Below are positions 52,240 to 60,975 of a stretch of DNA of 64,000 bases, one piece after another. Source of the stretch: Cereibacter sphaeroides (GTDB lineage: Bacteria > Pseudomonadota > Alphaproteobacteria > Rhodobacterales > Rhodobacteraceae); the NCBI GenBank assembly GCA_003243455.1, contig QFQS01000008.1, positions 1 through 64,000 of the forward strand, given 5' to 3'. Each line of letters begins with the position of its first letter. Position 1 is the stretch's first letter. A model generated the notes under the pieces. That model was not told where the DNA came from, searched no databases, and saw nothing but the letters and a program-made list of their open reading frames with translations. Position numbers and translations under genes: made by a program.

Positions 52240-53492
52240 TTGAGAAATCCAAAATGAAAACTGTGAGCTGGTGCTCTCGATACCTGAGGTGCCGCTACCG
52301 GGCTACCTGCAGCGGGTACTGCCGCGGCAACGAGAGCCGGGGTTGCGAGGAAGCCCTTGCCCCGCTCATACGCTGCTGGCGCGGCCTTGTCGGACAGCCC
52401 ATCCAGGTATTTCCGCACAGCTTGTTGGGTCACACGTTCCCCAAAGAGCTGATCAAAAATTTCTTGGATCTCTGACAGCTCAGACTCTCGGGCGTGCGCA
52501 AGTTCAGCGAGCAGGTGCTGTAGGTCACCGCGGAAGACCAGCATGTCAGTCGCATCCTTCGGCCACCGATCATTGAAGTTCTCGTCCCGGAACACAGGGT
52601 TACGCTCTTCCGGCCGCTGGCCGCTAGCCAATGCAGCAGCCATGCGCCGATCAAGTTCTGAAGCCAGTGCCTCGAGTTGCGCGCAAAGCCCGAAGATATT
52701 CAGGGGCACTTCCGCAGCGACCTTGGACAAGTATATCGACACCGGGCGCTTTCGGTCACGCGGCGCGTAGCGCAGATTGAGATAGCGCTTCATGAGCTTC
52801 AGTGCGATGACTTGGGGGGCATCACGGAGCGGGTCGATGGGCTCAGGCAGCTTGTCGGTCTCGGCGTCAGCAAAAACGGCGTTGAGCGCGATACGATCAG
52901 GAATGCTTATCTGGCTGCGCATTGCGCGCACCTGATCCTGAAACTGGTGGCTCGGCAGCGTAACAGTCTGCCGGAACCACTGCACAAAACCATATGGGTT
53001 CACTCTGAAAAGCGCGTCTGCGCCCTTGTCAGGACTATGGTAGATGTTTCCTGCCCGTTCTTGCCTTGGCGCTGCGAATGGGTCCATCGGTGTCACATCG
53101 AGATGCATGAAGGCAAACTGCAGCTGCACGCATCTGGTGCAACGAACGATCTTACGGACATCCGGGAAGCCTGCGAAGGCGTCGAATAGTCCATCCAGAA
53201 CCCGCTTTGCCTGCCAGCTGGGCGGCGTGCGAAACTCTAGTATCGCGTCCAGGTCAAAGCGGTCATCCGAACTTCCGTCAACGATGGTTGCCCCTATAGC
53301 GCGTGAGCCCTGCGCATAGACCAAGGCCTCACTCATGTAATTTGCTAAAGCCCCACCCGGACGTTGGAGGTGCTCAGCAACTAGGTTGTAGCGCTTTGAA
53401 GCAACATGAAGGTCACGATCACTCAACTCCATCTCGATGGCCGTTGCGATCAAAAGGAAATCAAGGTTTGGAGCGGTGGCGTCGAAAGGCAA
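52236..53492 (-). CDS. CD-NTase, CBASS cyclic oligonucleotide synthase
   Basis: The 418-residue protein (preferred start TTG 53492, 5 nt after AGGAGG; an upstream TTG at 53513 would add 7 residues) is a cGAS/DncV-like nucleotidyltransferase. Catalytic features are AQGSRAIGATI (GS motif), DRFDLDAILEF (first two Asp) and FMHLDVTPMD (third Asp). SMODS-type helices follow. The C-terminus ends SFHFGFLK. It should make a cyclic di- or oligonucleotide on phage infection, activating Cap5. The E2 encoded next may conjugate the C-terminus. Signal type cannot be told from sequence. Confidence 0.85.
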   Translation of the reverse strand: MPFDATAPNLDFLLIATAIEMELSDRDLHVASKRYNLVAEHLQRPGGALANYMSEALVYAQGSRAIGATIVDGSSDDRFDLDAILEFRTPPSWQAKRVLDGLFDAFAGFPDVRKIVRCTRCVQLQFAFMHLDVTPMDPFAAPRQERAGNIYHSPDKGADALFRVNPYGFVQWFRQTVTLPSHQFQDQVRAMRSQISIPDRIALNAVFADAETDKLPEPIDPLRDAPQVIALKLMKRYLNLRYAPRDRKRPVSIYLSKVAAEVPLNIFGLCAQLEALASELDRRMAAALASGQRPEERNPVFRDENFNDRWPKDATDMLVFRGDLQHLLAELAHARESELSEIQEIFDQLFGERVTQQAVRKYLDGLSDKAAPAAYERGKGFLATPALVAAAVPAAGSPVAAPQVSRAPAHSFHFGFLK

Positions 53493-53949
53493 GTCAACCT
53501 CCTGATCGAACAACGGGCCGTCAGCAGTTAAGGGATGCGAGTGCTAACGCTACACCAGAATCAGCCATCAGGCAACTGAATGCCTCTGGTCACCACCTTC
53601 TATGGATGGATGTAGATGCCATCTTACAAGTTGTTGTGCTTTTACCTCGAGCCGGTAGACCAAACTTTCAACAGCCGCAGAGCCATTGTGACGCTATGTG
53701 AGCTGCATTCGGAGCGTAACCAATACAAAGCCCGCAGCGTGCGTGGGACCTTAGAATCGACGTGCCAGCGATCTCAAAGCACAACCAACTCTTTCTTCGT
53801 TGCCATCGTGTGCAGCTCGGACATCCCGGCGGCGCCACAAGTTCGAAGAATATTCACTCCGTCGCGACCAAGAAACGGACTAAGTGGATTTGCTCACCAT
53901 TGATGCTCTTTCGTGGTAAGTCTCAATCCACATTGGAGATAGTTGCACG
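53493..53949. other. Divergent intergenic region between CBASS and the Septu-like operon
   Basis: About 460 bases between divergent operons; both promoters must lie here. Open frames in this stretch look non-coding, and no strong repeat, tRNA or insertion sequence is visible. The part next to 53950 is A+T-richer. Confidence 0.5.
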
Positions 53950-55278
53950 ATGTATGTCAGAAGCTTGAACGTGTCGAACTTACGGGCAGTCGCCAAGGCA
54001 CGTTTCGATTTGGTGTATCCGGGTCGATTAGCAGATGGCCCTTTCCGGAAGGGCTTTCCAAGCTGGCCACCGAAACTGGCGAACGTCAACGTTCTGCTTG
54101 GCATAAATGGTGCCGGCAAAAGCACGATGCTCGACGCGATCGCGCTTGCTGCGATGTCCCCAGTCGTAGCGGAATCGTCAGGGTTTCGTCCCTATGCGCT
54201 GATACGGCGCGTGGCGTCCGGCGATCCTTTAAGGTCAGCTTCGATCGACACGGAGGTTGTCGTACATGCTCAAGACGTAGAGCGTAGTCCAAAAAAGAAT
54301 GTCGATGTACTTCGGGGGATTGGGGCAACTCTGGAGAGACGGGGCGACCTTGAAGTGTTGAGAGCAGTTCAGGACGCGGACCCGTTGTGGGAAGGCATGT
54401 ACAAAGATCAGTCCCCTGCTTTTCTCATGGTGGGATACGGCGCTACCCGGAGGGTCGAAACCAACGCGCAGGTCGATGAAGCGCTACGGTCGCGCACACG
54501 AGTGTTAAGATACGAGCGCATAGCTTCTCTCTTCGAGGATCACTACACTTTGCGCCCGCTCTCGAATTGGTTGCCGGAATGGCAGTTCAAGAATCCTGGG
54601 CGTTACAAGCAGGTCATCACGCTCATCAACAAGCTGTCATTGAAGCATATCAGGTTCACTGGCCGGATCGAAAGTGGCGAGTACCTATTCGAGGTCGGGC
54701 GGAACCTCGTTCCATTCAGTGCGATGTCGGACGGCTTCAAGGCCTTCATCGGGTGGATTGGCGATCTCCTCTACCACGTCTGCATGGGCTGCCCGAGTGG
54801 AAAGCGGTTGGTGGACAATAAGGGTGTCGTGTTGGTCGACGAGATCGACTTGCACATCCACCCTGAATGGCAGCTGACGATGATCCCCGTTCTTGCTCAA
54901 GCACTGCCCAATCTGCAGTTTATTTTCACTTCGCATAGCCCTTTGGTAGTCGGCTCACTTGAGCGCGCTAACATCATCCACGTTGAAACGGGCACCAATG
55001 GCACGACAAAGATGGTCCGTCCCGACGAAGAAATCTATGGGAAGACTGCTGACCAGATTCTTAGATCGGACATGTTCGGTCTGAACTCCACACGGGCACC
55101 TGCGTTCCGAGCCGAGTTGGACAAGCTTGCAGAGGCGGCCACGCGTGGAGACAGAGACGCGGCGCTCGACTTCATGCGTCAGGCGGCCCGTGGTAGCGGG
55201 GCCACCGATGCCGCGAGATCGCTTGAGCGGCGTGAGATGCCGAGCTGGTTGAGGCGTCCATCGGAAACGGAGGAGTGA
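53950..55278 (+). CDS. AAA/OLD-type ATPase, Septu PtuA-like
   Basis: The 442-residue protein has Walker A LLGINGAGKSTML (residues 49-61), an ABC-like SAMSDGFKAFIGWIGDL signature near residue 260, Walker B GVVLVDEIDLHIHPEWQ and an FTSHSPLVV His switch. No TOPRIM domain follows, which separates it from OLD nucleases. The next gene, one base downstream, encodes an HNH nuclease of the PtuB/TIGR02646 type. ATPase-HNH pairs of this kind constitute Septu defence. The ATPase is expected to sense infection and hold the nuclease in check. Confidence 0.75.
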   Translation: MYVRSLNVSNLRAVAKARFDLVYPGRLADGPFRKGFPSWPPKLANVNVLLGINGAGKSTMLDAIALAAMSPVVAESSGFRPYALIRRVASGDPLRSASIDTEVVVHAQDVERSPKKNVDVLRGIGATLERRGDLEVLRAVQDADPLWEGMYKDQSPAFLMVGYGATRRVETNAQVDEALRSRTRVLRYERIASLFEDHYTLRPLSNWLPEWQFKNPGRYKQVITLINKLSLKHIRFTGRIESGEYLFEVGRNLVPFSAMSDGFKAFIGWIGDLLYHVCMGCPSGKRLVDNKGVVLVDEIDLHIHPEWQLTMIPVLAQALPNLQFIFTSHSPLVVGSLERANIIHVETGTNGTTKMVRPDEEIYGKTADQILRSDMFGLNSTRAPAFRAELDKLAEAATRGDRDAALDFMRQAARGSGATDAARSLERREMPSWLRRPSETEE

Positions 55279-55279
55279 G

Positions 55280-56179
55280 ATGATCCGATACGCTGCCGCC
55301 ACCCTCGCCAATGTCTGTTCATTGGTCGATATGGAAAATCCCGCCTGGCGAGCCAAAGCACTGACGCGAACTGCGGCAATAATTGCAGCCGGATCGTTCA
55401 CTGAGGGTGCGCCGTCTTGGAGCGATGTCAAAGCCGTTTTTATGCGTCTGCAGTCTAACAAGTGCGCCTTCTGTGAATTCCCATTAGGGGGAGAATTCGC
55501 AGGCAAGGCCACCCAGGACGTCGAACACTTCAGGCCGAAGAACTCGGTCAAGGCATGGCCGAAGAAATCGACGAATGCTGCCTACCCCTTCGCGACTGGC
55601 GGCACGGGGGGCGGCTACTACTGGCTCGCATACGATCTCAGCAACTATGCGGCCGCATGCAAGGCCTGCAACACGGCCCGCAAATCCAACTACTTTCCAA
55701 TAGCCGGGACGAGAGGACCGGTAGTTGCCAAGCCGGCAGACCTTAACGCAGTCGAAAGGCCCTATCTCGTGTTCCCCCTAGGCGACTTGGACGTCGATCC
55801 GGAAGAATTGATCACTTTCGAGGGACTAGTTGCCCTGCCCGTTCACACCGAAGACGGCCTTGCACACCGAAGAGGCAGGATCACAATTGATTTCTTTGCC
55901 CTCAACCAGCGCGAGGAACTCTGGGAGGACCGATTTCGCGTGGTCCATGCGCTTTTTAATGCGGTAGAACTTACGAAGACCAGTCCCAATCCAGATCACG
56001 TCGAGTTCGCTAGGCGAAGGATTGAGGACATGACCTCTTCGGCAGGTGCTCAAGCTTCTTGTGCAAGGTCTTTCCTGCGATTGCTCGAGGCAGATCCCAT
56101 CACCGCATGGAACTATTATGTGGCGGCGGATGAGTTCATAACGGATAGTCGGAAAAAAAGAGCGCCGAAGTTGGCGTGA
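55280..56179 (+). CDS. HNH nuclease, Septu PtuB-like
   Basis: The 299-residue protein has CAFCE (Cys55-x2-Cys58), the HNH His in DVEHFRPKNS, a Gly-rich loop, and NYAAACKACNTARKSNYFP with a second Cys-x2-Cys and Asn. This arrangement matches PtuB/TIGR02646-type HNH proteins found with Septu and retron ATPases. No reverse transcriptase gene is nearby, so a stand-alone Septu is favoured over a retron. It is co-translated with the ATPase gene. Confidence 0.77.
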   Translation: MIRYAAATLANVCSLVDMENPAWRAKALTRTAAIIAAGSFTEGAPSWSDVKAVFMRLQSNKCAFCEFPLGGEFAGKATQDVEHFRPKNSVKAWPKKSTNAAYPFATGGTGGGYYWLAYDLSNYAAACKACNTARKSNYFPIAGTRGPVVAKPADLNAVERPYLVFPLGDLDVDPEELITFEGLVALPVHTEDGLAHRRGRITIDFFALNQREELWEDRFRVVHALFNAVELTKTSPNPDHVEFARRRIEDMTSSAGAQASCARSFLRLLEADPITAWNYYVAADEFITDSRKKRAPKLA

Positions 56180-56267
56180 TGAGGAAGTGCAGGCACGGGA
56201 GGTCTATGGCCGATTGGCCCACGTATTTCGCTACCTGTGAACTTAGCTGAGGTAAGGAAGCTTCGAT

Positions 56268-57428
56268 TTGCCCAAGAACATCGTCATCTGCTGTGACGGC
56301 ACAGGAAACGAAATAGGCGTGAACATGTCCAATGTTCTCAAGCTCTATAGAATGCTTGAGAAGGATGTTGATCAAATTGTTTATTATGATCCTGGCGTTG
56401 GCACTTTGGGCCAAAGAAAGACTTGGGGAAGAATCAGCCAGAATGCGAAAGGGATCTTGGGGCTAGCTACCGGCTATGGCCTAGATGATGACGTATTGGG
56501 AGCATATAGATTTCTGGCTGAACACTACAGAGATGGCGATCAGGTGTTTCTTTTTGGCTTTAGCCGAGGCGCTTACAGTGTCCGTGTCCTTGCAGGTTTC
56601 ATTCACCTTCTTGGTTTGTTGCGACCTGACCAATTGAACTACGTCGGCTATGCATTCGCCGCTTACAAACGTGCTGCCATGGACGGCGAGGATCTTTCGG
56701 TAGCATGGCATTTCCGTAGAATCGTTGGTGGGCGTCTGATGCCGATCAAGTTTCTAGGCGTTTGGGATACGGTTGCATCCGTGATCGTGCCACGGTCTGA
56801 CCGTTTCTATATTCCTAGCTTAGAGACACTGCCCTACACGCTTCAGAACCCTAGCGTCGAGGTCTTTCGCCAAGCGAGTGCCATTGATGAATTTCGTCGG
56901 ATGTTCCGATTGCGGAGATGGAAAGAGAACCAGGAGTTTAAGGCGGATCGCTTCTCGAGGGCGGAGCCCAAGATGCAAGATAGCCGCGAGGTTTGGTTTG
57001 CGGGTTGCCATTCGGACATCGGTGGTGGGTATCCTGAGAACGAGAGTGCGCTGTCAAAATACCCCCTCCGCTGGATGATTCAGCAAGCCCAGTCGCACGG
57101 GCTTACAGTGAACACCTCAATGTTCAATCACCTCGTGGAAGGCGAGGCGCGGGTTAATAGCGAGCATACGTATGCTGAGCCCGACCCGAAAGGCGAATTG
57201 CATGTATCGGCGGTCGGTGGTTGGCGTATCATCGAATGGCTTCCAAAGAAAGGGAAGTGGCAAGAGTGGCCCAATCGAAGGCGCTTGTTCGGTTACTACT
57301 TGCCTAATTGTGAGCCGCGTCTAATTCCGGAAGGGGCGGCGATCCATGAATCCGTTGTAAGGCGCAAGGAAGCGGTTTCAAACTACCGCCCACTGAACCT
57401 GCCTACTCGCTTTGATGTGGAAACATGA
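56268..57428 (+). CDS. DUF2235 alpha/beta hydrolase, Tle1-like
   Basis: The 386-residue protein starts at TTG 56268, preceded by GGTAAGGAAG. CCDGTGN (residues 8-14) and the nucleophile elbow GFSRGAYSVR (Ser99) are DUF2235 hallmarks; a later SDIGGGYPENE supplies the Asp and Gly-rich loop. Family members include type VI phospholipase effectors and proteins in defence islands. No T6SS genes are present, so a defence or anti-competitor role is more likely. It has no signal peptide. Confidence 0.8.
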   Translation: MPKNIVICCDGTGNEIGVNMSNVLKLYRMLEKDVDQIVYYDPGVGTLGQRKTWGRISQNAKGILGLATGYGLDDDVLGAYRFLAEHYRDGDQVFLFGFSRGAYSVRVLAGFIHLLGLLRPDQLNYVGYAFAAYKRAAMDGEDLSVAWHFRRIVGGRLMPIKFLGVWDTVASVIVPRSDRFYIPSLETLPYTLQNPSVEVFRQASAIDEFRRMFRLRRWKENQEFKADRFSRAEPKMQDSREVWFAGCHSDIGGGYPENESALSKYPLRWMIQQAQSHGLTVNTSMFNHLVEGEARVNSEHTYAEPDPKGELHVSAVGGWRIIEWLPKKGKWQEWPNRRRLFGYYLPNCEPRLIPEGAAIHESVVRRKEAVSNYRPLNLPTRFDVET

Positions 57429-58051
57429 CCATCGGGAAAGTCTCGATGCCATTGTTTCGGGGGCCGATATCAGTTTGGCCGGCCCGCGTGATGAATATGG
57501 GATCGCACCTTTCAACCCCATTTTTGAGTTTCGAGCGATCTTTTCCTGGCTGAATGATACGCCAACATGAAAAGAGATTCGGCGAGTGGGCGCTTCCGAC
57601 CCATAATGGATAAGGTAAGTGCGTCCCTTAGCCGTCGTTCAACGCAACCTTATGCTCCGCGGGCATTCCCTAAGCGGCCTTTCGGGTTGAGCGCAGCGAA
57701 ATCCCCCCGCCTTGGTAGTTGTGGGGGAGATGTTACTGCGCGTACGAATGCTAGCGGCAGAGGGCAACAAGTCTATAGACCGCGTGGGCCTCTTGCCAAC
57801 TCTTGATCGCACGACTTGGCATTAAAGGGGTAAACCCCGTCGAGGTACAGAAGGCGCGTGTCCGAGAGCAACTGGAGGTGCTGAAGGATCAGGGCGTGAC
57901 CCAGAGGCACCGACGCAACCGTGGATTTTATTAAACGTCTGTGAGAGATGGCTTGTTCGTGAAAAGTAACACTGGACTGGAAAAAGGTTTGGCCTGAAAA
58001 TGCGGGGAATCCGATCACAGCTTTGCAGAAAGCCCGCACTAAGGACGCCCG
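57429..58051. other. Long gap in the defence island
   Basis: About 620 bases without a clear gene. The only coding-like stretch is the small frame at 57779-57934. The other open frames look random. This may be the site of a lost gene. Confidence 0.45.
57779..57934 (+). pseudogene. Possible winged-helix C-terminal remnant
   Basis: A stop-to-stop fragment of 51 codons. Its last 30 residues (VEVQKARVREQLEVLKDQGV and a basic end) look like a winged helix such as those closing some restriction enzymes. There is no start or upstream domain. Low confidence. Confidence 0.25.
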
Positions 58052-59719
58052 ATGACGAAAAGCCGGTCCTTTTCAATTTATCTGTTGAAGCCCGGCTTTG
58101 ACGCAGAAACCGCTCTTGAAGAGGACCACCTTCTGGAGCCGGACGTTGCGGCAGACAATCTTCCTGAGGGAGCTTCAATATTCATTCTCGACAGCCAACC
58201 ACGCCCCCCATGGTGGCGTGCCTATTTCGGAATAGAAACTAACCTTTCGCAAGTTAACAAAGGGGCATTGATCTTTTTGCCGGTGGAGGATCGCTGCTTC
58301 GCATTATCATTCGGTCACGTTGCCCATAATCTCAGGGATTCCAGCTATGAGTATGACTTCGGACTTCGGGTCACGCTGAATAGCCTCGACCCGCAAAAAT
58401 TGAAAAGTACTGACACCGTTGAACCTGGGGCTGCCAAGCGGCAGCGCACACAACTGCCTATCGAATCCGAACTCACGTTTTTTGACTTTGACCGAGACAG
58501 TACCGTTCTTCGAAGCCTGACCGGCAAAGTTAAGAATGAGCATCGTGACTTATTCCGTCACGCAACCGGCAGCAGCAATTTGCGAATAAGCACAGATGTC
58601 CTGGCCGATGGGCTTCAGGGTCTTTGTGCCGCGCTACTTGCACTCTACCGTAGTGAAGACTACAAAACTTCCTTTCCAGAAATTCAGAACATTGTTCCGG
58701 TTCGCGACCCGCTTGAGATTGCTGCTTTGAATGGCAATTTGCTTTTAGCGTTTCGTGCCCGTGACCCAGACCTGAACTTAACAGTGCCCGAAATCATCAA
58801 CTATAATGACAACGTATATGTCATGTTCTCCGGCGCACGGCAGTCGGATATCTACGACGACGTCTTTATTGGCAGATATTACGACTATCTTGATCTGCAA
58901 GAGGTCGATCTGGCAGATATGGATATCGACGCCCTGAAGCGACACAAGCTCGTACTGACCGACGAAGCAGGTGCGAGTCGCGATCATCATAGCATTTACA
59001 AGAGCTTGGTCTTCGACACCACACTGCCAGGGGCGGCAGCCCAGACTTTTCACCTCTGCGACGGCGAATGGTACAGGATCGACAATGACTACATTGCCCG
59101 GCTCCAAGCTTATCTGGATCCGCTTTGCGTCCCGAACGATCTTCTGGGCTACAATCACGCAACCGAAGGTGACTACAACCAAGCTGTTGCAGTGGCCGAT
59201 CCTTCGATAGCTTGCCTTGACATGAAAGATATCAGCCCACCTGGTCAGAGGCAGGTTGAGCCCTGTGATCTACTCGCGATACGCGGCGAAACGGCGGTCT
59301 TCTATCATATCAAGGTTTCGACCCTATCGGCGCAGCTAAGTCATCTCTTCAATCAAGGCGTCAATGCCATCGAGCTTATGAGGCTTGAGCCAGCCTCAAT
59401 TGATCTTTTGGAAGTCCTTGTGCGCGACACCGTTGCCCCGGCGACCGCTGATCCAGTCGTTCAACATATTCGGGACCGCCGCTATGCCATCGCCTTCGGT
59501 ATAGTTACAAGGAAGGATAGCGCAAGGCGTTCGCTCAACCTTCCGCTCTTCTCTCGCATCAGCCTCATGCGCAGCATGAAATCGTTGCGGCTCATGGACG
59601 TGCCGGGCAGCGTCATGTTCATCGCGGATGAAAGCGTGGCGGCGGCAGGGCGTAAGAAAGTACGCAAGAGGAAGGTTCCTGTCGTTGTCAACGACGACGT
59701 TATTGAAGCAGCTGAATAA
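58052..59719 (+). CDS. DUF6119/TIGR04141 family protein
   Basis: The 555-residue protein begins FSIYLLKPGFDAETAL and has ALIFLPVEDRCFALSFGHVAHNL, both typical of the sporadically distributed TIGR04141 (DUF6119) family. Near residue 410, CDLLAIRGETAVFYHIKVS followed by LSHLFNQGVNAIELM resembles a PD-(D/E)XK core (Asp, Lys, then a Gln helix). The C-terminus is basic (RKKVRKRKVP). The family occurs in defence islands; activity is unproven. It stands as a single gene, convergent with the next pair. Confidence 0.75.
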   Translation: MTKSRSFSIYLLKPGFDAETALEEDHLLEPDVAADNLPEGASIFILDSQPRPPWWRAYFGIETNLSQVNKGALIFLPVEDRCFALSFGHVAHNLRDSSYEYDFGLRVTLNSLDPQKLKSTDTVEPGAAKRQRTQLPIESELTFFDFDRDSTVLRSLTGKVKNEHRDLFRHATGSSNLRISTDVLADGLQGLCAALLALYRSEDYKTSFPEIQNIVPVRDPLEIAALNGNLLLAFRARDPDLNLTVPEIINYNDNVYVMFSGARQSDIYDDVFIGRYYDYLDLQEVDLADMDIDALKRHKLVLTDEAGASRDHHSIYKSLVFDTTLPGAAAQTFHLCDGEWYRIDNDYIARLQAYLDPLCVPNDLLGYNHATEGDYNQAVAVADPSIACLDMKDISPPGQRQVEPCDLLAIRGETAVFYHIKVSTLSAQLSHLFNQGVNAIELMRLEPASIDLLEVLVRDTVAPATADPVVQHIRDRRYAIAFGIVTRKDSARRSLNLPLFSRISLMRSMKSLRLMDVPGSVMFIADESVAAAGRKKVRKRKVPVVVNDDVIEAAE

Positions 59720-59767
59720 ATCAGACAGCAATACAAGCGACCCATGCGAATGAAAAAGGTCAAGGAT

Positions 59768-60259
59768 TCAAATACTCAGCTCCGCAGCGCGCAGTTCCGC
59801 CGTCACGTCTGTAACGCCTGGGATATCCCAGACCGATTCCCGAAGTATAAAACGCCACGCCTTCACGCTATCGACATAGGCTGAGCGCGGCTTAACTACC
59901 TCAAACGGTATAAGGGCCGCACGGGTCACTCGAAACTTGCCGTCGAGAAGGACCGCCGCCAGCATGTCAAATGGATGGTCTGGAAGCCTACGAATGAAGC
60001 CTAGTTGTCGTGAACCCTTTGGCGTCGCAAGACGGCGACATTTAATCTGGTAGCGGACGCCCTCTGCGTCCAGAGCATCAGCATCGGCAGAAGAGTTGCT
60101 ATTCAAAGTCCATCCAAAGGCCTTGGCAAACAGCAGCTCGCCATAGTCGCCAGTGGGGTTGTTCGCGCTGCGGACAACATCGCGGCGGCGCAGCTCAGCC
60201 ATCAGGTCGGTGTGGAGTTCGAAGAGGGCGGAGACCGGCAAGACAGAGAAATCAATCAT
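59768..60259 (-). CDS. PD-(D/E)XK nuclease-like protein paired with GGCT-like gene
   Basis: The 163-residue protein has TGDYGELLFAKAFGW with Glu41, Asp61 or Asp64 in ADADALDAEG, and YQIKCRR with Gln71-x-Lys73, the restriction-endonuclease-fold active site. FIRRLPDHPFDMLAAVLLDG looks like the following core strand. The ATG overlaps the stop of the GGCT-like gene (ATGA at 60256-60259), so it is translated downstream of it. Function is unproven; an effector nuclease is likely. Confidence 0.72.
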   Translation of the reverse strand: MIDFSVLPVSALFELHTDLMAELRRRDVVRSANNPTGDYGELLFAKAFGWTLNSNSSADADALDAEGVRYQIKCRRLATPKGSRQLGFIRRLPDHPFDMLAAVLLDGKFRVTRAALIPFEVVKPRSAYVDSVKAWRFILRESVWDIPGVTDVTAELRAAELSI

Positions 60260-60786
60260 GCTGACCGTTCACCTTTTTCAACAGCTCCAACGCCTGCAGC
60301 CGCGTTGTTCCTCTTTGTTTTGGTATCGACCGAAGAGGCAACGTCACTTAGTTTTTCGACATAGTCCAATGGTAGTTGATTTTGCTTTGCGCCAGCCAAA
60401 ACAAGCTCATGGTACCAGTCATAAGGCCGCTGAGCTGCGTCAAGATGATCGTCACTTCCTAGGTAGACAGCGGCTGTCACGATGCCACCTTCGGTTTGAA
60501 CAGCGAATTCATTATGCCGTTCGTAACCCAAGCCTACACCCTCGAATCCATCAAGATCTGTGAGTTCTTCAGCGTCAAGTTCGAACAAGACACCATAAAC
60601 ACGGGAATCGGCCTCTTCTGAAGGTGCTAGGGTCGCCTTGCCGGACCCGTCTCTGCTCTTCTTGCTGAACGCCAGTGAGTGACCTTCGACACTACCAATA
60701 GATACGGCTCTGGCCGACTTGCAACGGGCCTGCAGTCGTTCCGAGAGCATGTTGGACCCGTAGGCGAAGTAGTAAATTTTAGCCAT
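60256..60786 (-). CDS. Gamma-glutamylcyclotransferase-like protein
   Basis: The 176-residue protein has YYFAYGSNM (residues 5-13), the substrate loop of the GGCT fold, RVYGVLFELDAEEL and FEGVGLGY with candidate catalytic Glu82. It could cyclise gamma-glutamyl compounds to 5-oxoproline or process a related adduct. It lies upstream of, and overlaps, a nuclease-like gene in a defence island. The C-terminal 25 residues are polar and look disordered. A housekeeping role is not excluded, but coupling to a nuclease is unusual. Confidence 0.78.
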   Translation of the reverse strand: MAKIYYFAYGSNMLSERLQARCKSARAVSIGSVEGHSLAFSKKSRDGSGKATLAPSEEADSRVYGVLFELDAEELTDLDGFEGVGLGYERHNEFAVQTEGGIVTAAVYLGSDDHLDAAQRPYDWYHELVLAGAKQNQLPLDYVEKLSDVASSVDTKTKRNNAAAGVGAVEKGERSA

Positions 60787-60975
60787 TTCAGTAGACTATC
60801 ATGGGTTCGCCGAGGTTTGGAGAGCCAAATCTTAGGTGCTGACGATCCGCAATTTATTCGCCACTATCGCCGATCAGGGGGCGTCTCGTTGCGCCTCGCA
60901 CGAATGGCTCCGCTTTGCGGTTGCTTCAGCTTCACGCCACTACGCCGTCAAGCTGCTATCCGCCCATTTCGTCGT

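Noticed and set aside
53950..56179. Possible retron based on the Septu-like ATPase and HNH gene
   Set aside because: No reverse transcriptase gene or structured msr/msd-like region is visible within the neighbouring 2 kb.
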